From: JBBRTJ01 sp038244535
GTDB taxonomy: Bacteria; Actinomycetota; Acidimicrobiia; Acidimicrobiales; Ilumatobacteraceae
Length of the DNA: 33,110 nt
Assembly: GCA_038244535.1 (NCBI GenBank)
Contig: JBBRTJ010000030.1
Coordinates: 1-33,110, forward strand
Direction: 5' to 3'
The number at the start of each line of letters is the position of its first letter. Position 1 is the stretch's first letter. Both the position numbers and the translations under genes were made by a program. Positions 8,207-14,661 of this stretch are shown piece after piece. The notes beneath the pieces were generated by a model. That model searched no databases, was not told where the DNA came from, and saw only the letters and a program-made list of their open reading frames with translations.

Positions 8207-8227
8207 GAGCAAGCCTGGCGCTTGCTC
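8207..8227. promoter_or_regulatory. perfect hairpin in the YCII 5' leader
   Basis: GAGCAAGC (8207-8214) and GCTTGCTC (8220-8227) are perfect arms around a 5-nt loop, CTGGC. On the minus strand this would fold at the very 5' end of the YCII transcript if the promoter at 8238-8264 is used, which suggests an mRNA stabiliser or an operator. Confidence 0.5.
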
Positions 8228-8237
8228 GTACTCAGAT

Positions 8238-8264
8238 GACGATCGGCGGGGCAGCGGATCGACA
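8238..8264 (-). promoter_or_regulatory. candidate ECF42-dependent promoter
   Basis: Read on the minus strand, TGTCGA (8264-8259), a 17-bp spacer and CGTC (8241-8238) lie ahead of the YCII gene. TGTCGA at -35 with CGAC/CGTC at -10 is, as I recall, the motif reported for ECF42 sigma factors. Match and spacing are seen in the sequence; use by this sigma factor is inference. Confidence 0.6.
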
Positions 8265-8301
8265 GGGGGACCGACATTTTCGTCGTTCTAAGGTGGCGAC
8301 C

Positions 8302-9492
8302 ATGACCGTTACTGAGGCCGCGCCGCAGAAGCCAGCTCGCTGGACCAACCAGTGGAAGGAGCTGTACGAGGAGGTCATCACGACCGGCTTGTGCACCGGT
8401 TGTGCCGGTTGCGTCATCAGTTGCCCCCACGACGTCATCGGCTACGACCACGAGATGGGTGGCTACAAGCCCTTCCACCTCGAAGAGGAGCTCGGCGTCG
8501 GCGACTGCACGCACGGCATCAAGGGCTGCACGAGCTGCACCCGAGCGTGCCCCCGCTTCCGGGCTTGGGAGGAGAGCGCCAACGACCACCTGTTCGGCCG
8601 TGACCGTGAGCCCGGCGAGATGTACGGCATCACCAAGGACATCCTGCTCTGTCGGGCCAGCGACGACTTCGTGCACAAGGTCGGCCAGGACGGGGGCTTC
8701 GTGTCGGCCCTGCTCATCTGGGCGATGGAGGAGGGCTACATCGACTGCGCCCTCACCAGCTTCTTGGAGGGTGACGGCAGCACGTGGAAGGCCAAGCCCG
8801 GCCTGGCTCGCAACCGCGACGAGATCTTGGCCTCGGCCGGCAGCCGCTACACGTACTCGGCCAACACGCTGGCGCTCGATCAGGCGCTCGAGGAGGGCTT
8901 CTCGAAGCTGGCCCTCGTCGGCATGAGCTGCCAGTCGTCCGTGCCCCCGATCATGTGGGACCGCAAGATCGGCAAGATCAGCAAGCCCTTCGTGTTCAAC
9001 ATCGGCCTGCTGTGCAGCAAGACGTTCGACGACTCGATCTTCCCCGAGCTGTTCGAGGCCAAGTACGGCTTGAAGAAGCAGGACATGGTCAAGATGAACA
9101 TCAAGGGCGTGTTCCAGATCTGGATGAAGGACGGCAGCTACCACGGCATCGATTTGAAGGAGTGCCACGCCTGGACCCGTGAGGGCTGCAAGTCGTGCCC
9201 CGACTTCGCCGCCGAGCACGCCGACATCTCGACCGGGGGCATCGGCGAGGACAACGACTGGACGCTCACCATCGTGCGCACCGATCTCGGCCGCGAGATC
9301 ATCGACCGGATGATCCGCAGCGGTGCCGTCATCGCCCGTCCGGCCGACACCGACGAGAAGGCCATGAAGCTGCTGCGCACGCTGTCGATCGTCAGCCGCC
9401 GCCGGTGGCCCGAGTGGGCCGACAAGGGCGTGAGCGTCGGCGTGCCCCCACCCAAGAAGAAGGCCGACGGCAGCACGGCCGCCGCACACTGA
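8302..9492 (+). CDS. coenzyme F420 hydrogenase/dehydrogenase beta-subunit (FrhB) family protein
   Basis: A 396-residue iron-sulfur flavoprotein of the FrhB/FdhB family, whose members carry FAD and two [4Fe-4S] clusters and exchange electrons with F420 or ferredoxin. The N-terminal ferredoxin part has Cys31, 34, 37 and 41 (CTGCAGCVISCP) and a second set at Cys69, 76, 79 and 83 (GCTSCTRACP). The FrhB N- and C-terminal domains follow, with a further C-terminal ECHAW...CKSCPDF and ADISTGGIG typical of the family. The ATG at 8302 is preceded by AAGGTGG. No hydrogenase or formate dehydrogenase subunit is nearby, so it probably serves as a stand-alone F420- or ferredoxin-linked reductase. An esterase follows after 13 bp. 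Confidence 0.88.
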   Translation: MTVTEAAPQKPARWTNQWKELYEEVITTGLCTGCAGCVISCPHDVIGYDHEMGGYKPFHLEEELGVGDCTHGIKGCTSCTRACPRFRAWEESANDHLFGRDREPGEMYGITKDILLCRASDDFVHKVGQDGGFVSALLIWAMEEGYIDCALTSFLEGDGSTWKAKPGLARNRDEILASAGSRYTYSANTLALDQALEEGFSKLALVGMSCQSSVPPIMWDRKIGKISKPFVFNIGLLCSKTFDDSIFPELFEAKYGLKKQDMVKMNIKGVFQIWMKDGSYHGIDLKECHAWTREGCKSCPDFAAEHADISTGGIGEDNDWTLTIVRTDLGREIIDRMIRSGAVIARPADTDEKAMKLLRTLSIVSRRRWPEWADKGVSVGVPPPKKKADGSTAAAH

Positions 9493-9505
9493 GGGGGCGC
9501 CGACC

Positions 9506-10447
9506 ATGAGCGATTCCCAGACCCGTCCGCCGCTGCACCCTCAAGCCCAGTCGCTGCTCGACCTCATGGCGAGCTTCGGTGACAAGCCGATCCACGAGAG
9601 CACCCCCGACGAGATGCGCGAGCTGCGCAGGTCGCGCTGGCGTCCCTCGACCATGGTCATCCACGAGGTGCGCCCGCTCGCCGCCGGGGACGTGCCGTGC
9701 CGGCTGTTCCGGCCGTCGTCGGATGTCGGGCTGCCGGTGCTCGTCTACTTCCACGGTGGGGGATGGGTCGGCGGCGACCTGGACAGTCACGACGACGTGT
9801 GCCGCCGGCTGGCGGTCTCCGCCGGGTGCGTGGTCGTGTCTGTCGGGTACCGACTGGCCCCCGAGGACCCGTTCCCGGCCGGGCTGCACGACTGCGTCAA
9901 CGCCACTCGTTGGGTGCGCGACCACGCTTCCGAACTGGGTGTCGATGCCGATCGCATAGCGGTTGGGGGCGACTCGGCAGGGAGCAACCTGGCCGCCGTC
10001 GTCGCACAGCTCCATGTTGTCCCTCTCGTTTTCCAGCTCCTCGTGTACCCCGTGACTGACGGGCGCATGGAGATGCCGTCACACACCGAGAACGCAGAGG
10101 GCTTCTTCCTGACCAAGGCCGGGATGGCGTGGTTCTACGGCCACTACCTGTCCGGTGGCCTTGGCTCCCCCACCGACCCGAGGGTGTCGCCCTTGCTCGC
10201 AGCTCCCGAGGTTCTCGCCGGCACGCCGCCGGCGCTCGTGATCACCGCCGGGTACGACCCGCTGAGAGACGAGGGCCTCGCCTACGCCGATGCCCTGGCC
10301 ACCGCCGGCGTCGAGGTCACCTCGAGCCTGTACCCCGCGATGTTCCACGGGTTCTTCTCCCTCGGCGACTACCTCGACGAGGGCAAGGCTGCCGTCGAGG
10401 AGGCGGCCCACGCTCTCCGCCGCGCCTTCCATGCCGGCCCCGCCTGA
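9506..10447 (+). CDS. alpha/beta hydrolase, HSL (hormone-sensitive lipase) family esterase
   Basis: A 313-residue serine hydrolase of bacterial esterase family IV. HGGGW (83-87) forms the oxyanion hole, GDSAG holds nucleophile Ser157, and the triad is completed by Asp251 (YDPLRDEG) and His281 (FHGFF), with family-like spacing. No signal peptide is seen, so it acts in the cytoplasm on small acyl esters or lactones; the natural substrate is unknown. It lies 13 bp after the FrhB-like gene and is probably co-transcribed with it. The stretch about 9950-10060 uses more AT-ended codons (ATA, GTT, CCT) than its neighbours, a weak hint of a different history. Confidence 0.9.
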   Translation: MSDSQTRPPLHPQAQSLLDLMASFGDKPIHESTPDEMRELRRSRWRPSTMVIHEVRPLAAGDVPCRLFRPSSDVGLPVLVYFHGGGWVGGDLDSHDDVCRRLAVSAGCVVVSVGYRLAPEDPFPAGLHDCVNATRWVRDHASELGVDADRIAVGGDSAGSNLAAVVAQLHVVPLVFQLLVYPVTDGRMEMPSHTENAEGFFLTKAGMAWFYGHYLSGGLGSPTDPRVSPLLAAPEVLAGTPPALVITAGYDPLRDEGLAYADALATAGVEVTSSLYPAMFHGFFSLGDYLDEGKAAVEEAAHALRRAFHAGPA

Positions 10448-10474
10448 TCACTGCCCGACCGGACCATGATCGGA

Positions 10475-10480
10475 TAACAT
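10475..10480 (+). promoter_or_regulatory. candidate -10 element, leaderless start of the antitoxin
   Basis: TAACAT ends 7 nt before the GTG start at 10488, and no ribosome site is present. This spacing fits a transcript that begins at or next to the start codon, a common arrangement in Actinomycetota. No convincing -35 was seen. Confidence 0.4.
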
Positions 10481-10487
10481 TCGGATC

Positions 10488-11117
10488 GTGAGCGATCGCC
10501 GATCCACATCCGTTGCCGTCAAGATGGCGCGGCCCGACCCCGCCGAGGTCGTCCTCGGGCGCTACCGCCTCGGCACCCGGGCCGAGCTCGTCGGGCTCAA
10601 TGACGACTCCACGGGAGCTGGCGCCGGCGCTCCTCCGACGGCCCACCAGGTCGTATCCCTGGCCGAGCGGCTGGCCCGCAGAGGGGTCGGCGTCGCCGCC
10701 GCCAGTTCCCTCAGCCGTCACCCCGCCGATCTCACCGCGCTCGCGCAGCTCATCGACGCCGTCGAGCAGTCCCCCCAACCGGATTCGACATGGGCACCGA
10801 TGCGGGCCCTCATCGGCGACGACCTCCTGGCCGACCTGCTGGGCATCTCCCCGAGCAGCCTCATGCGCTACGCCAACCTGAGCCGCACCGCCCCCGACGA
10901 GGTCGCGGCGCGGCTGCACGCGCTGGCCATGACGTGTGCCGACCTGCGGGGCGCCTACAACGAGCTCGGCATCCGGCGCTGGTTCGTCCGGCCGCGGCCG
11001 AGCCTCGAGGGTGCCAGCGTGCGCGACCAGCTCGGCCAGAGCTGGGACCCTGACAGCCCCGCCGGGCGGTGGATGCGAGCGCTCGCCGCATCGGTGCTGT
11101 CCATCGGCGCCACCTGA
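10488..11117 (+). CDS. antitoxin of Xre/MbcA/ParS type
   Basis: A 209-residue protein whose C-terminal third fits the MbcA/ParS/Xre antitoxin toxin-binding domain. A helix-turn-helix-like segment (LLADLLGISPSSLMRYANL, 113-131) is followed by helices and the hallmark GIRRWFVRPRPSLEGASVRDQL (161-182), the segment that caps the toxin's NAD site. The N-terminal 100 residues are not recognised and may be a DNA-binding or dimerisation region. The GTG at 10488 has no ribosome site and may be leaderless. It is followed after 29 bp by an RES-domain gene, the standard antitoxin-toxin order for this type II system. Confidence 0.85.
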   Translation: MSDRRSTSVAVKMARPDPAEVVLGRYRLGTRAELVGLNDDSTGAGAGAPPTAHQVVSLAERLARRGVGVAAASSLSRHPADLTALAQLIDAVEQSPQPDSTWAPMRALIGDDLLADLLGISPSSLMRYANLSRTAPDEVAARLHALAMTCADLRGAYNELGIRRWFVRPRPSLEGASVRDQLGQSWDPDSPAGRWMRALAASVLSIGAT

Positions 11118-11146
11118 GCGAACCGGACCCCGAGGCTCCTACGACC

Positions 11147-11689
11147 ATGCCCACCTGGTGGCGCACCGTTCCTCCAGGGCTGGCGTTCCTGTGGGAGCAG
11201 CCCAACCTCGGTGCCGCCCGATGGCACGCCGCCGGGGAGGGTCCCGTTCAGTACCTGGCCGACACTCCCGCCGGAGCGTGGGCCGAGCTGCTGCGCCACG
11301 AGGAGATCGTCGATCCCGCCGACGTCGCCGGCCTGGCCCGTGACCTGTGGGCGATCGAGGTGCCCGAGGCCGACGTGAGCGGCGCCGCGCCGGCCGGGTT
11401 GGGTCGGCGCGCCGCGATCGGCAGCCCGACCTCGTACCCAGGGTGCCAGGACGAGGCCCGCCGCCTGCGCGCCGCGGGGGCGACGGCGATCGTGGCCCGC
11501 TCGGCCGCGCTGCGCTCCGGAGCCGCCGCTGGCTGGTACGTCGAAGGCGGCCTGCGGCGTCGGCCGTCCGCCGATGCTCGGGTGCTTGTGCTGTCCGGGC
11601 CGCGACCCGACCTCACGGGACATCGTGCCGTCGCCGCCGGCCATCCCCCGGCCGCACTGGTCGCCGACGTCCGCCCCCTTCACAGCTGA
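11147..11689 (+). CDS. RES domain toxin
   Basis: A 180-residue protein of the RES family. Characterised members are toxins that degrade NAD+ (MbcT-like phosphorolysis) or ADP-ribosylate a host enzyme (ParT-like). The motif GAARWHAAGEGPVQYLADTP gives Arg25 and Tyr36; Glu47 follows in AWAELLRHEE, and the Ser of the Arg-Glu-Ser signature is probably in VARSAALRSG. The start is the ATG at 11147, 12 nt after a GAGG; an upstream frame from 11069 overlaps the antitoxin and lacks family sequence. Key residues look intact, so the toxin is probably active. Whether it depletes NAD+ or modifies protein cannot be told. Confidence 0.87.
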   Translation: MPTWWRTVPPGLAFLWEQPNLGAARWHAAGEGPVQYLADTPAGAWAELLRHEEIVDPADVAGLARDLWAIEVPEADVSGAAPAGLGRRAAIGSPTSYPGCQDEARRLRAAGATAIVARSAALRSGAAAGWYVEGGLRRRPSADARVLVLSGPRPDLTGHRAVAAGHPPAALVADVRPLHS

Positions 11690-11770
11690 TGGCCCCCGTC
11701 CACCGCTGACGCCCGGCATCGCCCAACGCCACCCACCGCTTCCGGCACCAGGTGGTCCGCCAACCGGCAC

Positions 11771-11812
11771 GTGGGTCGATTGGCCACGCTCAGCGACGGC
11801 AATCGACCCAAC
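11771..11812. repeat. intergenic copy of the GTTGGGTCGA palindromic repeat
   Basis: GTGGGTCGA (11771-11779) and TCGACCCAAC (11803-11812) flank a core that shares CGCTCAGCG with the copies in the formamidase gene. Here the arms extend inward (ATTGGC and GCAAT), so the fold is a longer imperfect hairpin. It lies in the 178-bp gap between the RES toxin and the uracil-DNA glycosylase, both of whose 3' ends face it. Confidence 0.75.
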
Positions 11813-11867
11813 GCCGGGGGCCGGCGGCGATCGGTGCGGCGGCGCTCGGTGCGGAGCGGAGCGGTGC

Positions 11868-12710
11868 TCACTTGGGGTCGGCGCCGGCCAGCTCCACGGC
11901 CCTGGTGAAGACGGCATCGAGCATCGGCTCGGTCAGGCGGCGGGTGAAGGTGTTCTGCTGGCTGGGGTGGAACGAGCACAGCACCATCGGACCAGCCGGT
12001 GACGGCGCCTCGACGCCATGGCCGAACCGGGGACGGGGGCGCACGCCTAGCTCGCCGCACGCCGCCGCGTAGGCGATGGCTCCAAGGCACACGACGACCC
12101 GCACCTGGTCGCCGAGGGCGGCTAGTTCGCGTTGCAGGAACGGTCGGCAGCGGGCGATCTCGTTGGGCGTCGGCTTGTTCGCGGGCGGAGCGCAGCGCAC
12201 CGGCGACGTGATCCACGCCCCGGCCAGGGTCAGCCCGTCATCGCGCGAGACCGAGGAGGGCTGGTTGGCCAGCCCGGCTCGCCACAACGCTCGATACAGC
12301 CAGTCGCCCGAGCGGTCGCCGGTGAACATCCGCCCCGTGCGGTTGGCACCGTGCGCGGCCGGCGCGAGGCCGAGCACCACGATGCGGGCCGCCGGATCGC
12401 CGAACCCCGGCACGCCCCGCCCCCAGTAGCTGTCGTCACGGAAGGCCGCCCGCTTCTCGACCGCCACCTCCTCGCGCCACGCAACGAGCCGGGGACACGC
12501 CCGGCAGGCCGCAACCTCGGCGCCAACCGCAGCGAGCATCGCCGCGGTCCTCTTGCCCCGGTCACCAGGCCGGTCACCAGGCCGGTCACCAGGCCGGTCA
12601 CCAGGCCGGTCACCAGTCCGGTCACCAGGCGGGTCGCCGGGCCGATCGCCAGGCCCATCGCCAGGCGGATCACCTGGCCGGTTGCCGGGCTGCGATGTCC
12701 GAGGGGCCAC
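11868..12710 (-). CDS. uracil-DNA glycosylase, family 5 (UdgB type)
   Basis: A [4Fe-4S] uracil-DNA glycosylase that removes uracil and other deaminated bases, starting base-excision repair. Cluster cysteines are C69 and C72 (CRACPRL) plus the pair in RCAPPANKPTPNEIARC. Motif A is GLAPAAHGANRTGRMFTGD, which has Ala in place of the usual catalytic Asp as in family 5; the other active-site motif is SFHPSQQNTFT. The family N-terminus corresponds to about residue 58, an ATG at 12539. Translation from 12710 would add a Gly-Asp-Arg-Pro repeat tail encoded by a 12-bp minisatellite, so the true protein may be 223 rather than 280 residues. Convergent with the RES toxin. Confidence 0.9.
   Translation of the reverse strand: MAPRTSQPGNRPGDPPGDGPGDRPGDPPGDRTGDRPGDRPGDRPGDRPGDRGKRTAAMLAAVGAEVAACRACPRLVAWREEVAVEKRAAFRDDSYWGRGVPGFGDPAARIVVLGLAPAAHGANRTGRMFTGDRSGDWLYRALWRAGLANQPSSVSRDDGLTLAGAWITSPVRCAPPANKPTPNEIARCRPFLQRELAALGDQVRVVVCLGAIAYAAACGELGVRPRPRFGHGVEAPSPAGPMVLCSFHPSQQNTFTRRLTEPMLDAVFTRAVELAGADPK
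12558..12689. repeat. 12-bp tandem repeat, 11 units
   Basis: Eleven consecutive 12-bp units, of which the first four are identical (CCGGTCACCAGG) and later ones diverge toward 12689. On the minus strand, in the glycosylase frame, they encode Gly-Asp-(Arg/Pro/Gly)-Pro repeats. The tract lies either in the protein's N-terminal extension or in the leader between the divergent glycosylase and phosphomutase genes. Slippage expansion is the likely origin. Confidence 0.92.
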
Positions 12711-12737
12711 CGGAGGACGATACGTTGACGGCGATCC

Positions 12738-13388
12738 ATGGCTCGCTCACGCCCGACCCCCCCCGGTGCCACGCTCGTCTTCCTGGTCCGCCACGGCCAG
12801 ACACCGACGACGGGCACGAACCTTCCCGGGCGCGCCCCCGGCCTGCACCTTGCTGACTCGGGTCGAGCCCAGGCCGAACAGGTGGCCGCTCGCATCGCCG
12901 AGCTGAAGCAGGTCGATGCCGTCTACGCGTCACCGTTGGAGCGAGCCCGAGAGACGGCGACCCCGATTGCCAAGGCCCGCGGCCTGAAGGTCCAGATCGA
13001 GCGGGGGCTGCTCGAGTGCGACTTCGGCGAGTGGACCGGATCTGAGCTGAAGGTGCTGATGAAGCTGCCCGAGTGGCAGTCGGTGCAGCGCACCCCCAGC
13101 ACGTTCCGCTTCCCAGGCGGCGAGAGCTTCATGGAGATGCAGGCCCGCATGGCCGGCGCCATCGGTCGCCTCGTCGAGCGCCACCGCGGCGGCGTCGTGG
13201 TGGCCGTCTCGCACGCCGATCCCATCAAGGCGGCCGTCGCCACCGCCATGGGCACCCATCTCGACCTGTTCCAGCGCATCGTGATCTCGACCTGCTCGGT
13301 CACCGCCATCGCCTACGGAGCCGGGGGACCGGTGGTCCTGACGGTCAACTCCACGGGCGCACCGCTGGCTGCGCTGAGGCCGTCATGA
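12738..13388 (+). CDS. histidine phosphatase, MSMEG_4193-like putative phosphomutase
   Basis: A 216-residue phosphoglycerate-mutase-like protein with the RHGQT motif (about residues 18-22), SPLERARETA, an acidic ECDFGEWTG segment and a catalytic His in VAVSHADPIKAAV. It matches the actinobacterial group annotated as MSMEG_4193 family phosphomutase. It is the first of three genes that travel together in Actinomycetota, followed by DUF3090 and SCO1664-like genes. Its stop overlaps the next start (ATGA), so translation is probably coupled. The reaction is not known. Confidence 0.9.
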   Translation: MARSRPTPPGATLVFLVRHGQTPTTGTNLPGRAPGLHLADSGRAQAEQVAARIAELKQVDAVYASPLERARETATPIAKARGLKVQIERGLLECDFGEWTGSELKVLMKLPEWQSVQRTPSTFRFPGGESFMEMQARMAGAIGRLVERHRGGVVVAVSHADPIKAAVATAMGTHLDLFQRIVISTCSVTAIAYGAGGPVVLTVNSTGAPLAALRPS

Positions 13389-13897
13389 GCACCTCGTTCG
13401 AGTACGACCGAGTCGACGTGTTCACCGCCGGCTTCATCGGCGAGCCCGGGCAGCGCACGTTCTTCTTCCAGGCCCGCAGCGGTGGCCGGTCGGTGTCGGT
13501 CAAGTGCGAGAAGCAGCACGTCGCCGCGCTGGCCGAGTACATGACGGGCATGCTGGCCGACCTGCCCCAACCGGGTGCGCTGCCCCATCCGACGACGCTC
13601 GGCCTGACCGAACCGATCATCGCCGAGTGGACCGTGGGCTCGATCGGCATTGCGTTCGACAACGACCGCGATCGCTTCGTGCTGGTGGTCGAGGAGGTGG
13701 CGGAGGAAGACGGCGAGGGCGCGCCGCTTCTGCCCGAGGGTGAGGATCGCGGCTCGCTGCGGCTCATGCTCACCCGGGAGCAGGCCGCTGCGTTCTGCAC
13801 GCACGCCGGGGCCGCGGTCGCCGCGGGGCGGCCGCCGTGCCGGTTCTGCGGGCGTCCTCTCAACCCGGGCGGGCACCTGTGCCCCCGCATGAACTGA
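13385..13897 (+). CDS. DUF3090 family protein
   Basis: A 170-residue protein of unknown function, conserved in Actinomycetota. The start at 13385 is fixed by the ATGA overlap with the previous gene and by the family N-terminus MSTSFEYDRVDVFTAGFIG. The body is a mixed alpha/beta domain rich in acidic residues (EEVAEEDGEG), and the last 19 residues hold a zinc-ribbon-like CRFCGRPLNPGGHLC with Cys152, 155 and 166. Constant linkage to a phosphomutase and a kinase-like protein suggests a shared pathway or complex, but no activity is established that I know of. Confidence 0.92.
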   Translation: MSTSFEYDRVDVFTAGFIGEPGQRTFFFQARSGGRSVSVKCEKQHVAALAEYMTGMLADLPQPGALPHPTTLGLTEPIIAEWTVGSIGIAFDNDRDRFVLVVEEVAEEDGEGAPLLPEGEDRGSLRLMLTREQAAAFCTHAGAAVAAGRPPCRFCGRPLNPGGHLCPRMN

Positions 13898-13904
13898 ACG
13901 ATCC

Positions 13905-14642
13905 GTGAGCGACCCGGGCGACGCTGCCCTTGCCAGCACGCTCGAGCTGCTCGCGTGCGGCGAGCTCGAGATCGAGGGCCGCATGCCGTGGAGCTCGAAC
14001 GCCACGTTCCTGGTCAACCTCGCCCTCGGCGAGCAACGGGCCCAAGGGATCTACAAGCCTCACCGAGGGGAGCGGCCGCTGTGGGACTTCCCGTCGGGCC
14101 TCTACCAGCGCGAGGTGGCGGCCTGGCACCTCAGCCGTGCGCTGGGGTGGGAGGAGGCGGTCGGCTGGGGGGGCGTGCCGCCGACCGTGGTGCGCGACGG
14201 CCCGTTCGGCATCGGGTCGGTGCAGCTGTTCGTGGCCGCCGACTTCGAGCAGCACTACTTCCCGCTGTACGAGCAACGTGAAGATCTGCACCCGCAACTG
14301 ATGGCGATGTGCGCGTTCGACCTCGTAGCCAACAACACCGACCGAAAGAGCGGGCACTGCCTCATCGGCCTCGACGGCCGCATGTGGGGCATCGACCACG
14401 GGCTGTGCTTCAGCGTCGAGCCCAAGCTGCGCACGGTGATCTGGGAGTTCGGGGGCGGTCGGATCCCGGAGGCACTGATCCCAGGCATAGCGGCGCTGGC
14501 CGCGGCCCCACCGGCCGCGCTGGGCGCGCTGCTGAACGCCGACGAGGTCGACGCCGTTGCCCGCCGAGCCGCCTCGCTGTGCCACAACCCGGTGTTCCCC
14601 ATCGATCCCACCGGGCACCGCTACCCCTGGCCCCTGGTCTAG
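13905..14642 (+). CDS. SCO1664 family protein (PI3/4-kinase-like)
   Basis: A 245-residue protein of the SCO1664 family, distantly related to phosphatidylinositol 3-/4-kinases. The kinase-like features are an ATP-site segment with Lys in QGIYKPHRGERPLWDFP, a catalytic-loop-like FDLVANNTDRKSGHCL, and a metal-site-like WGIDHGLCF. It begins at GTG 13905, 7 bp after the DUF3090 stop, and completes the conserved trio. In mycobacteria the trio lies close to the mycothiol gene mshC; here the next gene is an unrelated oxidase on the other strand. The substrate is unknown. Confidence 0.9.
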   Translation: MSDPGDAALASTLELLACGELEIEGRMPWSSNATFLVNLALGEQRAQGIYKPHRGERPLWDFPSGLYQREVAAWHLSRALGWEEAVGWGGVPPTVVRDGPFGIGSVQLFVAADFEQHYFPLYEQREDLHPQLMAMCAFDLVANNTDRKSGHCLIGLDGRMWGIDHGLCFSVEPKLRTVIWEFGGGRIPEALIPGIAALAAAPPAALGALLNADEVDAVARRAASLCHNPVFPIDPTGHRYPWPLV

Positions 14643-14661
14643 GGCCGGCGCCCGACAGCGC

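Noticed and set aside
12558..12689. Tandem repeat as a CRISPR array
   Set aside because: Units are contiguous 12-mers with no spacers and no cas genes nearby.
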